From an uncultured Acetatifactor sp. (GTDB lineage: Bacteria > Bacillota > Clostridia > Lachnospirales > Lachnospiraceae): a DNA stretch of 64,000 nt. Shown here in pieces: positions 26,388 through 33,110 of the stretch. The stretch's first letter is position 1; each line of letters opens with the position of its first letter. Where the stretch lies: the NCBI GenBank assembly GCA_947625475.1, contig CANQOL010000012.1:1-64000 (forward strand), in the 5' to 3' direction. Under the pieces are notes generated by a model that was not told where the DNA came from, made no database searches, and saw nothing but the letters and a program-made list of their open reading frames with translations. Both the position numbers and the translations under genes were made by a program.

Positions 26388-27246
26388 CCCCCCCGGTACC
26401 TGTAGATGAATACGCAGACAGATCCACGCCATCTATCGTAATATACTCACCCGATTCAGTTTTTTGCAACTGCTCCTCTATATATTTCTTCGCTTTTTCT
26501 TCCCCATTCGAATCACTTGCCAAAAAATACTTGTCATCGCTCCGGATTGCCGTTCCACCGATATTTTTGCCATCTTCTCTGCCGCCATGCTGCACAGTTC
26601 CGTCCGGATATGCGTAAACTAACTCTGTATCCTGTTCAGGGTTTGCCCCCACAAACAGGTTTGAGCTTCCTGCCACAGTGTCATCCGGCTGCCCTGCCAC
26701 ATACATACTTTCATTTCTGTAAAATATTTGACTCTTTACCAGATGAATATTAGGGTCATATGTGATAGTTAAAATAAGTGCATTTTCATCATAGGAAACT
26801 GCTTCATGTCCCGCAGACACAGAAAATCCTGAAAAAGATTCCAAAGCCTTTCCTTTGCTGTCCACACTGGGAGCTACATTAAACGTAATTGAGCCATTTA
26901 CCAAGTCAACAGCACTTACATGACAGTCGGAAGAGCCAATGTTCACCGGGGTCAGTGACTCATATTTATTCCCCTTCCCTTTTCTAACGAATATTTGATA
27001 GCCGCCGCCATCGGCATGTTCAATATATCCCTCTATTTCTTCTTCCTCCGGGGCCACTGTATGCCAATGTTTGACATAAAAGTGCAGCGCATTCTTCCCG
27101 TTAGTAGACTCAGATTCGTGCACTCCTGCCGCCTGGGCAGTCCCTCCTCCGATCCATTCCACCAGCGGACTCCCCAGAGAAGTAAAAAACATCGCCGCCG
27201 CAAAAACCATCGCCAACACTTTTTTCACAGTTCTCCTAGCCTTCAT
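26362..27246 (-). CDS. N-terminal segment of the giant adhesin (signal peptide)
   Basis: This 294-residue frame begins MKARRTVKKVLAMVFAAAMFF, a clear signal peptide with a cleavage site near TAQAAG. It continues with a secreted, beta-rich sequence and then reaches a GGGGGGGGG run encoding Gly-Gly-Gly, after which it stops within about seven codons. The next frame is the VWA/Cna-B giant protein, whose coding potential starts exactly at the run, so this is the N-terminus of the same gene. In the present nine-G state the product would be a short secreted protein with no wall anchor. The gene has its own promoter (27372-27400) and an ATG at 27246 preceded by GAGGTGAAAGA. No domain was recognised in the ~260 mature residues. 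Confidence 0.85.
   Translation of the reverse strand: MKARRTVKKVLAMVFAAAMFFTSLGSPLVEWIGGGTAQAAGVHESESTNGKNALHFYVKHWHTVAPEEEEIEGYIEHADGGGYQIFVRKGKGNKYESLTPVNIGSSDCHVSAVDLVNGSITFNVAPSVDSKGKALESFSGFSVSAGHEAVSYDENALILTITYDPNIHLVKSQIFYRNESMYVAGQPDDTVAGSSNLFVGANPEQDTELVYAYPDGTVQHGGREDGKNIGGTAIRSDDKYFLASDSNGEEKAKKYIEEQLQKTESGEYITIDGVDLSAYSSTGTGGGYMGCNFP
26386..26394 (-). repeat. Nine-G homopolymer at the adhesin frame break
   Basis: Nine consecutive C on the plus strand (G in the coding strand) lie at the exact point where the signal-peptide frame and the giant-protein frame meet. Eight or eleven G would fuse the frames; nine or ten would not. Such runs are classic slipped-strand phase-variation sites, but a sequencing error would look the same. 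Confidence 0.85.
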
Positions 27247-27371
27247 AGATCTCTTTCACCTCGTCTAAATCATTTTTTACATCACGCAAAGGCACTCAAG
27301 TAAATACCCGTGCCTTTTTCCGGTTTGTAAAATATATTTATGTTCTTCTTTCATCAGGAAGATGTAATTAG

Positions 27372-27400
27372 ATTCTATCACACACTCCTATAAAAATCAA
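27372..27400 (-). promoter_or_regulatory. Promoter of the giant adhesin
   Basis: TTGATT, a 17-bp spacer and TAGAAT lie on the minus strand about 125 bp upstream of the start codon. The leader contains a hairpin (AAAGGCAC / GTGCCTTT, around 27283-27318). The stretch 27247-27474 otherwise shows only AT-rich sequence. Confidence 0.6.
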
Positions 27401-27474
27401 TCAATTCTGCCGGTTTTTTCCTGCTATTTCAATTATTATTTGTGCAATCTGTCCATTTGAATAAACCGGAAACG

Positions 27475-27501
27475 AAAAAGAGCGGAGTTTCCGCTCTTTT
27501 T
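27475..27501. terminator. Bidirectional terminator between Rpn array and adhesin
   Basis: A perfect 12-bp inverted repeat (AAAAAGAGCGGA / TCCGCTCTTTTT) with a 3-base loop lies between the last Rpn cassette and the adhesin promoter. It should end transcription of the array. Confidence 0.85.
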
Positions 27502-27535
27502 ACTCTCTTCCCTTTACTCCCTCCAATTTGGAATC

Positions 27536-27769
27536 CTAGAGTTTCCCTCGCTTTCCGAGGTGCAGTTCCTCCTCGCTGATTCCGGCCACTGCACGGGCAG
27601 CCTCCGGGGGCAGATTCAATGCTAAAGCTCGCAAATATTGGCGCAGCTTTTCCTCCCGCACTGCTTGCTCCAGGCCCTCACGCCATCCTTGCTTAAACCC
27701 CTCGCGCCATCCTTGCTCAAACCCCTCGCGCCGTGCGTCCTCCACCAATTCCCTCAATGCCGTACACAT
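27536..27769 (-). CDS. Orphan Rpn C-terminal cassette 3
   Basis: This 77-codon frame encodes only the Rpn C-terminal module: MCTALRELVEDARREG, then heptad-like EGFEQGWREG repeats suited to a coiled coil, then LPPEAARAVAGISEEEL. No nuclease domain remains. AGGAGGGATACAAT before the ATG at 27769 is a good ribosome binding site, so it could be translated as a small protein. It is the most diverged module of the array and the last before the terminator; its coil resembles the GLEQGLERGLKRG coil of the 30803-29739 gene more than the EEGREEG type. In E. coli, as I recall, small C-terminal Rpn products made from internal starts inhibit the nuclease; such a role here is inference. Confidence 0.7.
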   Translation of the reverse strand: MCTALRELVEDARREGFEQGWREGFKQGWREGLEQAVREEKLRQYLRALALNLPPEAARAVAGISEEELHLGKRGKL

Positions 27770-27825
27770 ATTGTATCCCTCCTGATCTCTTCCTGTCAAA
27801 AATACTACTGCTTGGACACTCCAAT

Positions 27826-28035
27826 TTAAATCTTCCCCTGCTCCCTGAGATGAATGGCTATCCTGGCCTCTTTCTCGCTGATTCCGGCCACTGTACGGGC
27901 AGTCTCCGGGGGTATGTGGAGCGCTATGGCACGTAAATAGCAGCGCTGGCCTTCCTCTTCTCTGCCCTCCTCTCTGCCTTCTTCTTTACCTTCTTTTCTG
28001 CTGTCCTCCAGTAGTTCTCTCCACGCCGTACACAT
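27826..28035 (-). CDS. Orphan Rpn C-terminal cassette 2
   Basis: This 69-codon frame starts MCTAWRELLEDSRKEG and ends AGISEKEARIAIHLREQGKI. It is almost identical to the C-terminus of the full Rpn gene just upstream but has fewer EEGREEG units. AGAGAGGGATACAAT precedes the ATG at 28035. The 61-bp spacer from the upstream stop retains sequence similar to the codons preceding the module in full genes, so it looks like a duplicated cassette that kept its internal start. Possible small Rpn inhibitor or a recombination donor. Confidence 0.7.
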   Translation of the reverse strand: MCTAWRELLEDSRKEGKEEGREEGREEEGQRCYLRAIALHIPPETARTVAGISEKEARIAIHLREQGKI

Positions 28036-28096
28036 ATTGTATCCCTCTCTGATATCTCTCTTCCTGTCAAAAATACTACTGCTTGGGCACTCCGAT

Positions 28097-29182
28097 TTAA
28101 ATCTTCCCCTGCTCCCTGAGCTGAATGGCAATCCTGGCCTCTTTCTCGCTGATTCCGGCCACTGTACGGGCAGTCTCCGGGGGTATGTGGAGCGCTATGG
28201 CCCGTAAATAGCAGCGCTGGCCTTCCTCTGCTCTGCCCTCTTCTCTGCCCTCCTCTTTACCTTCCTCTCTGCCTTCTTCTTTACCTTCTTTTCTGCTGTC
28301 CTCCAATAGTTCTCTCCACGCCGTACACATATTGTATCCCTCTCTTTCCTGATATTTTTCTTTCCGTCCCTCAAAGTCCTTCATTCCAATCAGCACGCTG
28401 GCCGCCCTGGCTGTTTCCTCGTCCAGGAAGCGGTATGCCGCATTCCCCGAGATATACTCTCTGAGTCCCTTCTTGTCCTTCCGATAGGGGATCAGCCCAA
28501 ACAAATCCTTCAGCGGGCTTTTGAAACAGTCAAAGTCCTTCATCTCATTCAGACACACCAGATGGATTCGATAGTCCGAAAACAGCTTCTCCCACTTCTC
28601 CCCATCCTGGCCAAAGTCCATCATATCCTTCAGGCTTCGGGGCCCGTCCCAGGGCTCCTCCCCGTGGTACAGGCACAGGGTGAACACCGGCACCAGCCGG
28701 TCCTCCCTGCGCAGCCCGCACATCCGCTCCGCGCTGCTCTCCAGGCGTTTTTCCCTTTTGTTTTCCCGGCGCAAGCGCCTCACCTGCTCCCCATACTGGA
28801 GATCGTCGTAATTCATCCCGCGCCAGTGAAGCGCGTAATCTACCTGGCTCTGGTTCTCCGCCGCCAGAATCCGCAGCTCACAGCCGCTTCGCATCCATTT
28901 CTTGATATCCCGGGTTCGCAGGATCGTCCTGCTGCCGGAACTTTTACTGTTTCGCCCTGATCCTTCTTTCCCTCCGCCAAAGCTCTTTCGGCCCCCGCCA
29001 AAATCCGGTCTGTCACCCAAACTTTCTTCCCGGGACAGTCCCTCCACAGAGACCTCGGAGCCCTCAAAGAGCTCATCCGCTTTAATCACACGTTCTCCTC
29101 CGAAGAGTGCTCCGTTAAACAAATCCGCAAAGCGGACATTGTCCCTCAGGTAATCCATCAGGACATCATTTACCTCGCCCAT
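28097..29182 (-). CDS. Rpn family nuclease/putative transposase (copy 1)
   Basis: This 361-residue protein of the Rpn/PD-(D/E)XK transposase-like family is a recombination-promoting DNA nuclease type. The N-terminal nuclease region has RFADLFNGALFGG, a Gly/Ser-rich insert, and the catalytic-type ELRILAAENQSQVDYALHWR. The middle carries VPVFTLCLYHGEEPWDGP, and the C-terminus holds the MCTAWREL module with repeated EEGREEG heptads. Start 29182 (MGEVNDVLMDYL) is set by AAAGGAGGAAAGTAC; the ORF upstream is leader sequence conserved between both copies. An internal ATG at 28330 with GAGAGGGATACAAT could give a separate 77-residue C-terminal protein. Nearly identical to the 30803-29739 copy except in part of the nuclease insert and the C-terminal coil. 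Rpn proteins are linked to phage defence and toxin-like activity. Confidence 0.9.
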   Translation of the reverse strand: MGEVNDVLMDYLRDNVRFADLFNGALFGGERVIKADELFEGSEVSVEGLSREESLGDRPDFGGGRKSFGGGKEGSGRNSKSSGSRTILRTRDIKKWMRSGCELRILAAENQSQVDYALHWRGMNYDDLQYGEQVRRLRRENKREKRLESSAERMCGLRREDRLVPVFTLCLYHGEEPWDGPRSLKDMMDFGQDGEKWEKLFSDYRIHLVCLNEMKDFDCFKSPLKDLFGLIPYRKDKKGLREYISGNAAYRFLDEETARAASVLIGMKDFEGRKEKYQEREGYNMCTAWRELLEDSRKEGKEEGREEGKEEGREEGRAEEGQRCYLRAIALHIPPETARTVAGISEKEARIAIQLREQGKI

Positions 29183-29400
29183 GTACTTTCCTCCTTTTTT
29201 TCGGGCAGGAATGTCATGGGCCGACGCCGCCCATACATTTCTGCCGCATGTTTCATTGTCTGATTTCCGGTAAAAACGGCAGAAATGCCGGCGAAAATCG
29301 CCACAAGCAACAAATGAATTGAAAATAGAATGTAATTTATGTTTATGGAATAATTTAACTATAATATGGTTTTCGACTTTTGTCAATATAAAATTTGAAT

Positions 29401-29454
29401 TTTGCTATGATAATTTAAATTTTGTTATGATAATTTAAATTTTGTTATGATAAT
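29401..29454. repeat. 20-bp tandem repeat upstream of Rpn copy 1
   Basis: About 2.7 copies of TTTGTTATGATAATTTAAAT (one base changed in the first copy) lie in the AT-rich spacer between an orphan cassette and the upstream region of Rpn copy 1. It is absent from the corresponding position upstream of copy 2. Confidence 0.8.
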
Positions 29455-29476
29455 CACAACGGGGGCCAATATAGGG

Positions 29477-29677
29477 TCAGGGTTTCCCCTCCTGCTCCCT
29501 GAGCTGAATGGCCTCCCTGGCCTCTTCCTCGCTGATTCCGGCCACTGCCCGGGCAGTCTCCGGGGGCATGTGGAGCGCTATGGCCCGCAAATAGCAGCGC
29601 CGGCTTTCCTCTGCTCTGCCCTCTTCCCTGCCCTCTGCTCGGCTGTCCTCCAGTAGTTCTCTCCATGCCGTACACAT
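29477..29677 (-). CDS. Orphan Rpn C-terminal cassette 1
   Basis: This 66-codon frame begins MCTAWRELLEDSRAEG with the shortest coil of the array, then CYLRAIALHMPPETARAVAGISEEEAREAIQ. GGGAGGGATACAAT lies just before the ATG at 29677. It sits 61 bp after the stop of Rpn copy 2. Like the other two orphans it lacks any nuclease residues. Whether it is translated cannot be told from sequence, but start, ribosome binding site and frame are intact in all three, arguing against simple decay. Confidence 0.7.
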   Translation of the reverse strand: MCTAWRELLEDSRAEGREEGRAEESRRCYLRAIALHMPPETARAVAGISEEEAREAIQLREQEGKP

Positions 29678-29738
29678 ATTGTATCCCTCCCTGATATCTC
29701 TCTTCCCGTCAAAAATACTACTGCTTGGGCACTCCAAT

Positions 29739-30803
29739 TTAAATCTTCCCCTGCTCCCTGAGCTGAAGGGCAATCCTGGCCTCTTTCTCGCTGATTCCGG
29801 CCACTGCACGGGCCTCCTTCGGGGTCAGGGGCAGCTTCAGGGCCCGAAGGTAGCAGAGCTGCTTTTCTTCTCTTTTGCCACGCTTCAGACCACGCTTCAG
29901 ACCACGCTCCAGGCCCTGCTCCAGGCCCTCAAGCCTGCCATCCTCCACTAACTCTCTCAACGCTGTGCACATATCGTATCCCTCTCCTTCCTGATATTTA
30001 TCTTTGTCTTTTTCAAAATTCTTCATCCCCACCAGCACACTGGCCGCCCTGGCCGTTTCCTCGTCCAGAGAATGATATACCGCGTTCTCTTCCAAATATT
30101 TCCTGAGCCTCTGCTTGTCACTCCGGTAAGGAACCAGCCCAAACAAATCCTTCAACGGACTTTTGAAACAGTCAAAGTCCTTCATCTCATTCAGACACAC
30201 CAGATGGATTCGATAGTCCGAAAACAGCTTCTCCCACTTCTCCCCATCCTGGCCAAAGTCCATCATATCCTTCAGGCTTCGGGGCCCGTCCCAGGGCTCC
30301 TCCCCGTGGTACAGGCACAGGGTGAACACCGGCACCAGCCGGTCCTCCCTGCGCAGCCCGCACATCCGCTCCGCGCTGCTCTCCAGGCGTTTTTCCCTTT
30401 TGTTTTCCCGGCGCAAGCGCCTCACCTGCTCCCCATACTGGAGATCGTCGTAATTCATCCCGCGCCAGTGAAGCGCGTAATCTACCTGGCTCTGGTTCTC
30501 CGCCGCCAGAATCCGCAGCTCACAGCCGCTTCGCATCCATTTCTTGATATCCCGGGTCCGCAGGGTCGTCCTGCTGCCGGAACGCTTACTGTTTCGGCCT
30601 GATCCTTCTTTCCCTCCGCTAAAGTCCAGCCCGCTGTCCCCAATCCCTTCCCGGGACAGTCCTTCCACAGAGACCTCGGAGCCCTCAAAGAGCTCATCCG
30701 CTTTGATCACACGCTCCCCTCCGAAGAGCGCTCCGTTAAACAGATCCGCAAAGCGGACATTGTCCCTCAGGTAATCCATCAGGACGTCGTTTACCTCGCC
30801 CAT
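29739..30803 (-). CDS. Rpn family nuclease/putative transposase (copy 2)
   Basis: This 354-residue protein is a second full-length Rpn. Residues from MGEVNDVLMDYL through the nuclease region (RFADLFNGALFGG, AAENQSQVDYALHWR) and the middle domain are nearly identical to copy 1. It differs by a shorter Gly-rich insert near residue 70-90 and by its C-terminal coil, built of EGLEQGLERGLKRGLKRG instead of EEGREEG. That swap of the C-terminal module between otherwise near-identical genes is the pattern expected from cassette exchange. The ATG at 30803 has AAGGAGGAAAGTAC. An internal start at 29972 (GAGAGGGATACGAT then ATG) would give a 77-residue C-terminal product. Confidence 0.9.
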   Translation of the reverse strand: MGEVNDVLMDYLRDNVRFADLFNGALFGGERVIKADELFEGSEVSVEGLSREGIGDSGLDFSGGKEGSGRNSKRSGSRTTLRTRDIKKWMRSGCELRILAAENQSQVDYALHWRGMNYDDLQYGEQVRRLRRENKREKRLESSAERMCGLRREDRLVPVFTLCLYHGEEPWDGPRSLKDMMDFGQDGEKWEKLFSDYRIHLVCLNEMKDFDCFKSPLKDLFGLVPYRSDKQRLRKYLEENAVYHSLDEETARAASVLVGMKNFEKDKDKYQEGEGYDMCTALRELVEDGRLEGLEQGLERGLKRGLKRGKREEKQLCYLRALKLPLTPKEARAVAGISEKEARIALQLREQGKI

Positions 30804-31096
30804 GTACTTTCCTCCTTTTTTTCGGGCAGGAATGTCATGGGCCAACGCCGCCCATACATTTCTGCCGCATGTTTCATTGTCTGATTTCCGGTAAAAACGG
30901 CAGAAATGCCGGCGAAAATCGCCACAAGCAACAGATGAATTGAAAATAGAATGCAATTCACGTTCTTTAGATAAATTAAGTATAATCAGATCCGATGTTT
31001 TTGTCAAAATAGAATTTTAGGTTTTTACAAAGAATTCCTATGATCCTGGATTTCCATGCACACAACTTTCCCATCAGCTGGCGGCCAGAGTCATCG

Positions 31097-31225
31097 CTAA
31101 GCTCTCTCAAAGCACCCACAATTACCCGGACGGCAGACGTCCCTTTCCTCCGGATTGGGCTCCATCAGGGCTGCCTCGTCCGGGTACCGTTTCGCGCTTC
31201 TCTCCAAATATTCTGTTACAGGCAC
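31097..31225 (-). pseudogene. Remnant N-terminus of an acyl-CoA synthetase
   Basis: A 42-codon frame starting with GTG at 31225 reads VTEYLERSAKRYPDEAALME, which resembles the first residues of AMP-dependent acyl-CoA synthetases, then runs into unrelated sequence and a TAG. The rest of a ~500-residue enzyme is missing. It follows the alpha/beta hydrolase stop by 31 bp, so the two may once have formed an operon. The break faces the Rpn array, suggesting that arrival of the array deleted the rest. The match is short and judged by eye. Confidence 0.5.
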
Positions 31226-31256
31226 GGTCGCATTCCCCGCCCCTTCCCTTGGTAAG

Positions 31257-32141
31257 TCACTGCTCTAAAAACCTCCGGAAAAATCCGCATTCCTCGTCAT
31301 TGCACAGGCGGGCGTCCTCCGAGCGCATATCGCAGTGGAACACATGGCCCAGCAGATGCTGCGCGTCCCCGTAAAAATGGTAGGTGAAGGGCACGTTCTG
31401 TTCCGTCAGCTTTGCCGCCACGGTCAGAGCCTGCTGCTTCAGGAAATCTCCGCTGCTGGTCATCAGAAAGACAGCCGGATACCGGGAGGTAATGTGTTCC
31501 GGCACGTCCAGCAGCGCTTCCTCCCGTGGGGAGCCTCCCTCCGGCAGATACTCCGCTGTCAGGCTGGCGTCTCCCCCGCCGTAGGCCCTGCGGATATTAT
31601 AAGCGCCGCAGTTGAAGGCCACCGCCTTGGGTGCAAAGTTCTCCGGAATCCGAAACGGATAGGCGGCTCCGTAGGCCGGATCGGTGCAGGCGGCGCAGTA
31701 CAGACCCAGTATATGGGCCCCCGCCGAGTCTCCCACCCCGAAGATATGCTCCCGGTCCATCCCGTACTCCTCCCCGTGGGAGAGGATCCAGGCGAACACG
31801 GAGTTGGTATCCTCCAGGGGAGCCGGGAACAGATTCTCCGGAGCCAGCCGGTAGGAAAAATTCACCACGGCGAAGCCCCGCTGGGCCAGGCTCATGCAGT
31901 AATACTGATACCGCTCCTTGTCGCCGTACACCCAGCCCCCTCCGTGGACGCTGACAATCACCGGCAGCAGCCTGTCCCCCGCATTCCTTGGCCGGTACAC
32001 GTCCAAAGACTGCCATATGGGATCCTCCCCATAGACAATATCGTCGTACCGCACAATATCCTCCGGCGTGGCAAGCCCCGCATCCCGGATATCGTCCGCC
32101 GCCTTGAAGCTCTTTCTGATCTGATCGCTCAGCTCTGACAT
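31257..32141 (-). CDS. Alpha/beta hydrolase (HSL-type esterase)
   Basis: This 294-residue cytoplasmic esterase/lipase-like protein of the hormone-sensitive-lipase group has the oxyanion-hole motif SVHGGGWVYGD near residue 60, the nucleophile elbow GVGDSAGAHI near residue 140, and a likely C-terminal acid and His (QHLLGHVFHCD). Relatives hydrolyse short-chain esters or acetylated sugars. Start 32141 (MSELSDQIRK) has GAGGAGG upstream; the ATG seven codons earlier lies inside that site. It is transcribed toward the acyl-CoA synthetase remnant. Substrate not predictable. Confidence 0.9.
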   Translation of the reverse strand: MSELSDQIRKSFKAADDIRDAGLATPEDIVRYDDIVYGEDPIWQSLDVYRPRNAGDRLLPVIVSVHGGGWVYGDKERYQYYCMSLAQRGFAVVNFSYRLAPENLFPAPLEDTNSVFAWILSHGEEYGMDREHIFGVGDSAGAHILGLYCAACTDPAYGAAYPFRIPENFAPKAVAFNCGAYNIRRAYGGGDASLTAEYLPEGGSPREEALLDVPEHITSRYPAVFLMTSSGDFLKQQALTVAAKLTEQNVPFTYHFYGDAQHLLGHVFHCDMRSEDARLCNDEECGFFRRFLEQ

Positions 32142-32268
32142 GGACTTGTCCTCCTCACGCATATGTTATTTTCTATTATAGTACGGCCCCGGCAGAAAGC
32201 GCAATCCTTTTTCCCGTCAGACCTTTCCGGCTTTTAATTTCCTCCATCTGCAGCCCTGCCGCGGTCGT

Positions 32269-32994
32269 TCACTCAAACAAAATCTCATCCACCGTCACAA
32301 ACACATACCCCTCTTTTTGCAGCTCATCCACCACCTGGAGGGCAGCCGTCACGGAGGTGTCATAGTAATCGTGGAGCAGGATAATCTCGTTTTCCCCCGC
32401 CTTCTCCAAAATCCGCCGGGTCACGCAGCCCGCGTTGTGGGAGCACCAGTCCAGGGGATCGATGGTCCAAAGCACCGGGAACATGTTCAGCTCCGCTTCC
32501 AGGCTCTTGTCCCAGGAGCCGTAGGGAGGCCTCACAAATTCCGTCTCCTGCCCGGTGATCTCCTGTATGATTTGGTTGGTCCGGACAAGCTCCTCCTTAA
32601 ACTGTTCCCGGTTCTTCTTCGTCAGCTGAATATGGCTGTAGGTGTGGTTGCCGATCAGATGGCCCTCCTCCTGCATCCTCCGGATCACGTCCGGGTGAAG
32701 GCCGGCGTGCTCTCCCGTCACAAAAAAAGTGGCCGCCACCCCTCTCTCCTTCAGCCCGTCCAAGAGCTGTTCGGTATAGTAGGGATGGGGCCCGTCGTCA
32801 AAGGTGAGGGCAATCTTTTTCTCCACAGCAAAAGCCTGTTCCGCCGTCTGAGCCGCGGCCCGGGCATTTCCTGTCCAGGCCTCCCGGAGATCGATCCCGG
32901 AGAAATGTGACATCAAAAGGCAGGATACCAGCATACAAAGCCCCGGCAGGGCCGCCCGCCAGACAGCGCACCGGCATCCTCCGTCCTTTCTCAC
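32269..32994 (-). CDS. Polysaccharide deacetylase, membrane-anchored
   Basis: A ~241-residue CE4 (NodB) protein with an N-terminal hydrophobic segment (ALPGLCMLVSCLLM) that acts as anchor or signal. The five CE4 motifs are visible: TFDDGPHP (catalytic base Asp and metal Asp), NHTYSH (metal-binding His pair), RPPYGSWD, the W-D segment LWTIDPLDW and LLHD. It would remove N- or O-acetyl groups from peptidoglycan or another envelope polymer outside the cell. GGAGG lies eight bases before the GTG at 32994, which I prefer to the ATG at 33009. Similar to clostridial PdaA/PdaB-like enzymes, but no sporulation context is adjacent. Confidence 0.92.
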   Translation of the reverse strand: MRKDGGCRCAVWRAALPGLCMLVSCLLMSHFSGIDLREAWTGNARAAAQTAEQAFAVEKKIALTFDDGPHPYYTEQLLDGLKERGVAATFFVTGEHAGLHPDVIRRMQEEGHLIGNHTYSHIQLTKKNREQFKEELVRTNQIIQEITGQETEFVRPPYGSWDKSLEAELNMFPVLWTIDPLDWCSHNAGCVTRRILEKAGENEIILLHDYYDTSVTAALQVVDELQKEGYVFVTVDEILFE

Positions 32995-33110
32995 GCGCCG
33001 CACCTCCAAATCTGTCTGTTGTCACAGTCTATGCGGCTGCGGCGGCCAATATGAGCCGGGGGCCGACCCCGGGAACGCGGACCTGGAACAACCGCCTAGG
33101 CCAGAGCCGC

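Larger units (their letters stand above)
27536..31000 (-). repeat. Rpn gene and cassette array
   Basis: Five C-terminal Rpn modules lie in tandem on the minus strand: two at the ends of full genes (30803-29739 and 29182-28097) and three detached (29677-29477, 28035-27826, 27769-27536). The full copies are near identical over most of their length, and upstream too (about 29190-29340 versus 30810-30960). Each module is bracketed by conserved DNA: GAGGGATACAATATG before the module, and (except the last) GGGAAGATTTAAAT at its end with GTAGTATTTTTGACAGGAA in the spacer. This reads as segmental duplication plus loss of nuclease domains, and would permit module exchange by homologous recombination. 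Confidence 0.8.

Noticed and set aside
31040..31255. Plus-strand 71-codon frame next to the Rpn array
   Set aside because: No ribosome binding site or similarity; the opposite strand carries the acyl-CoA synthetase remnant.
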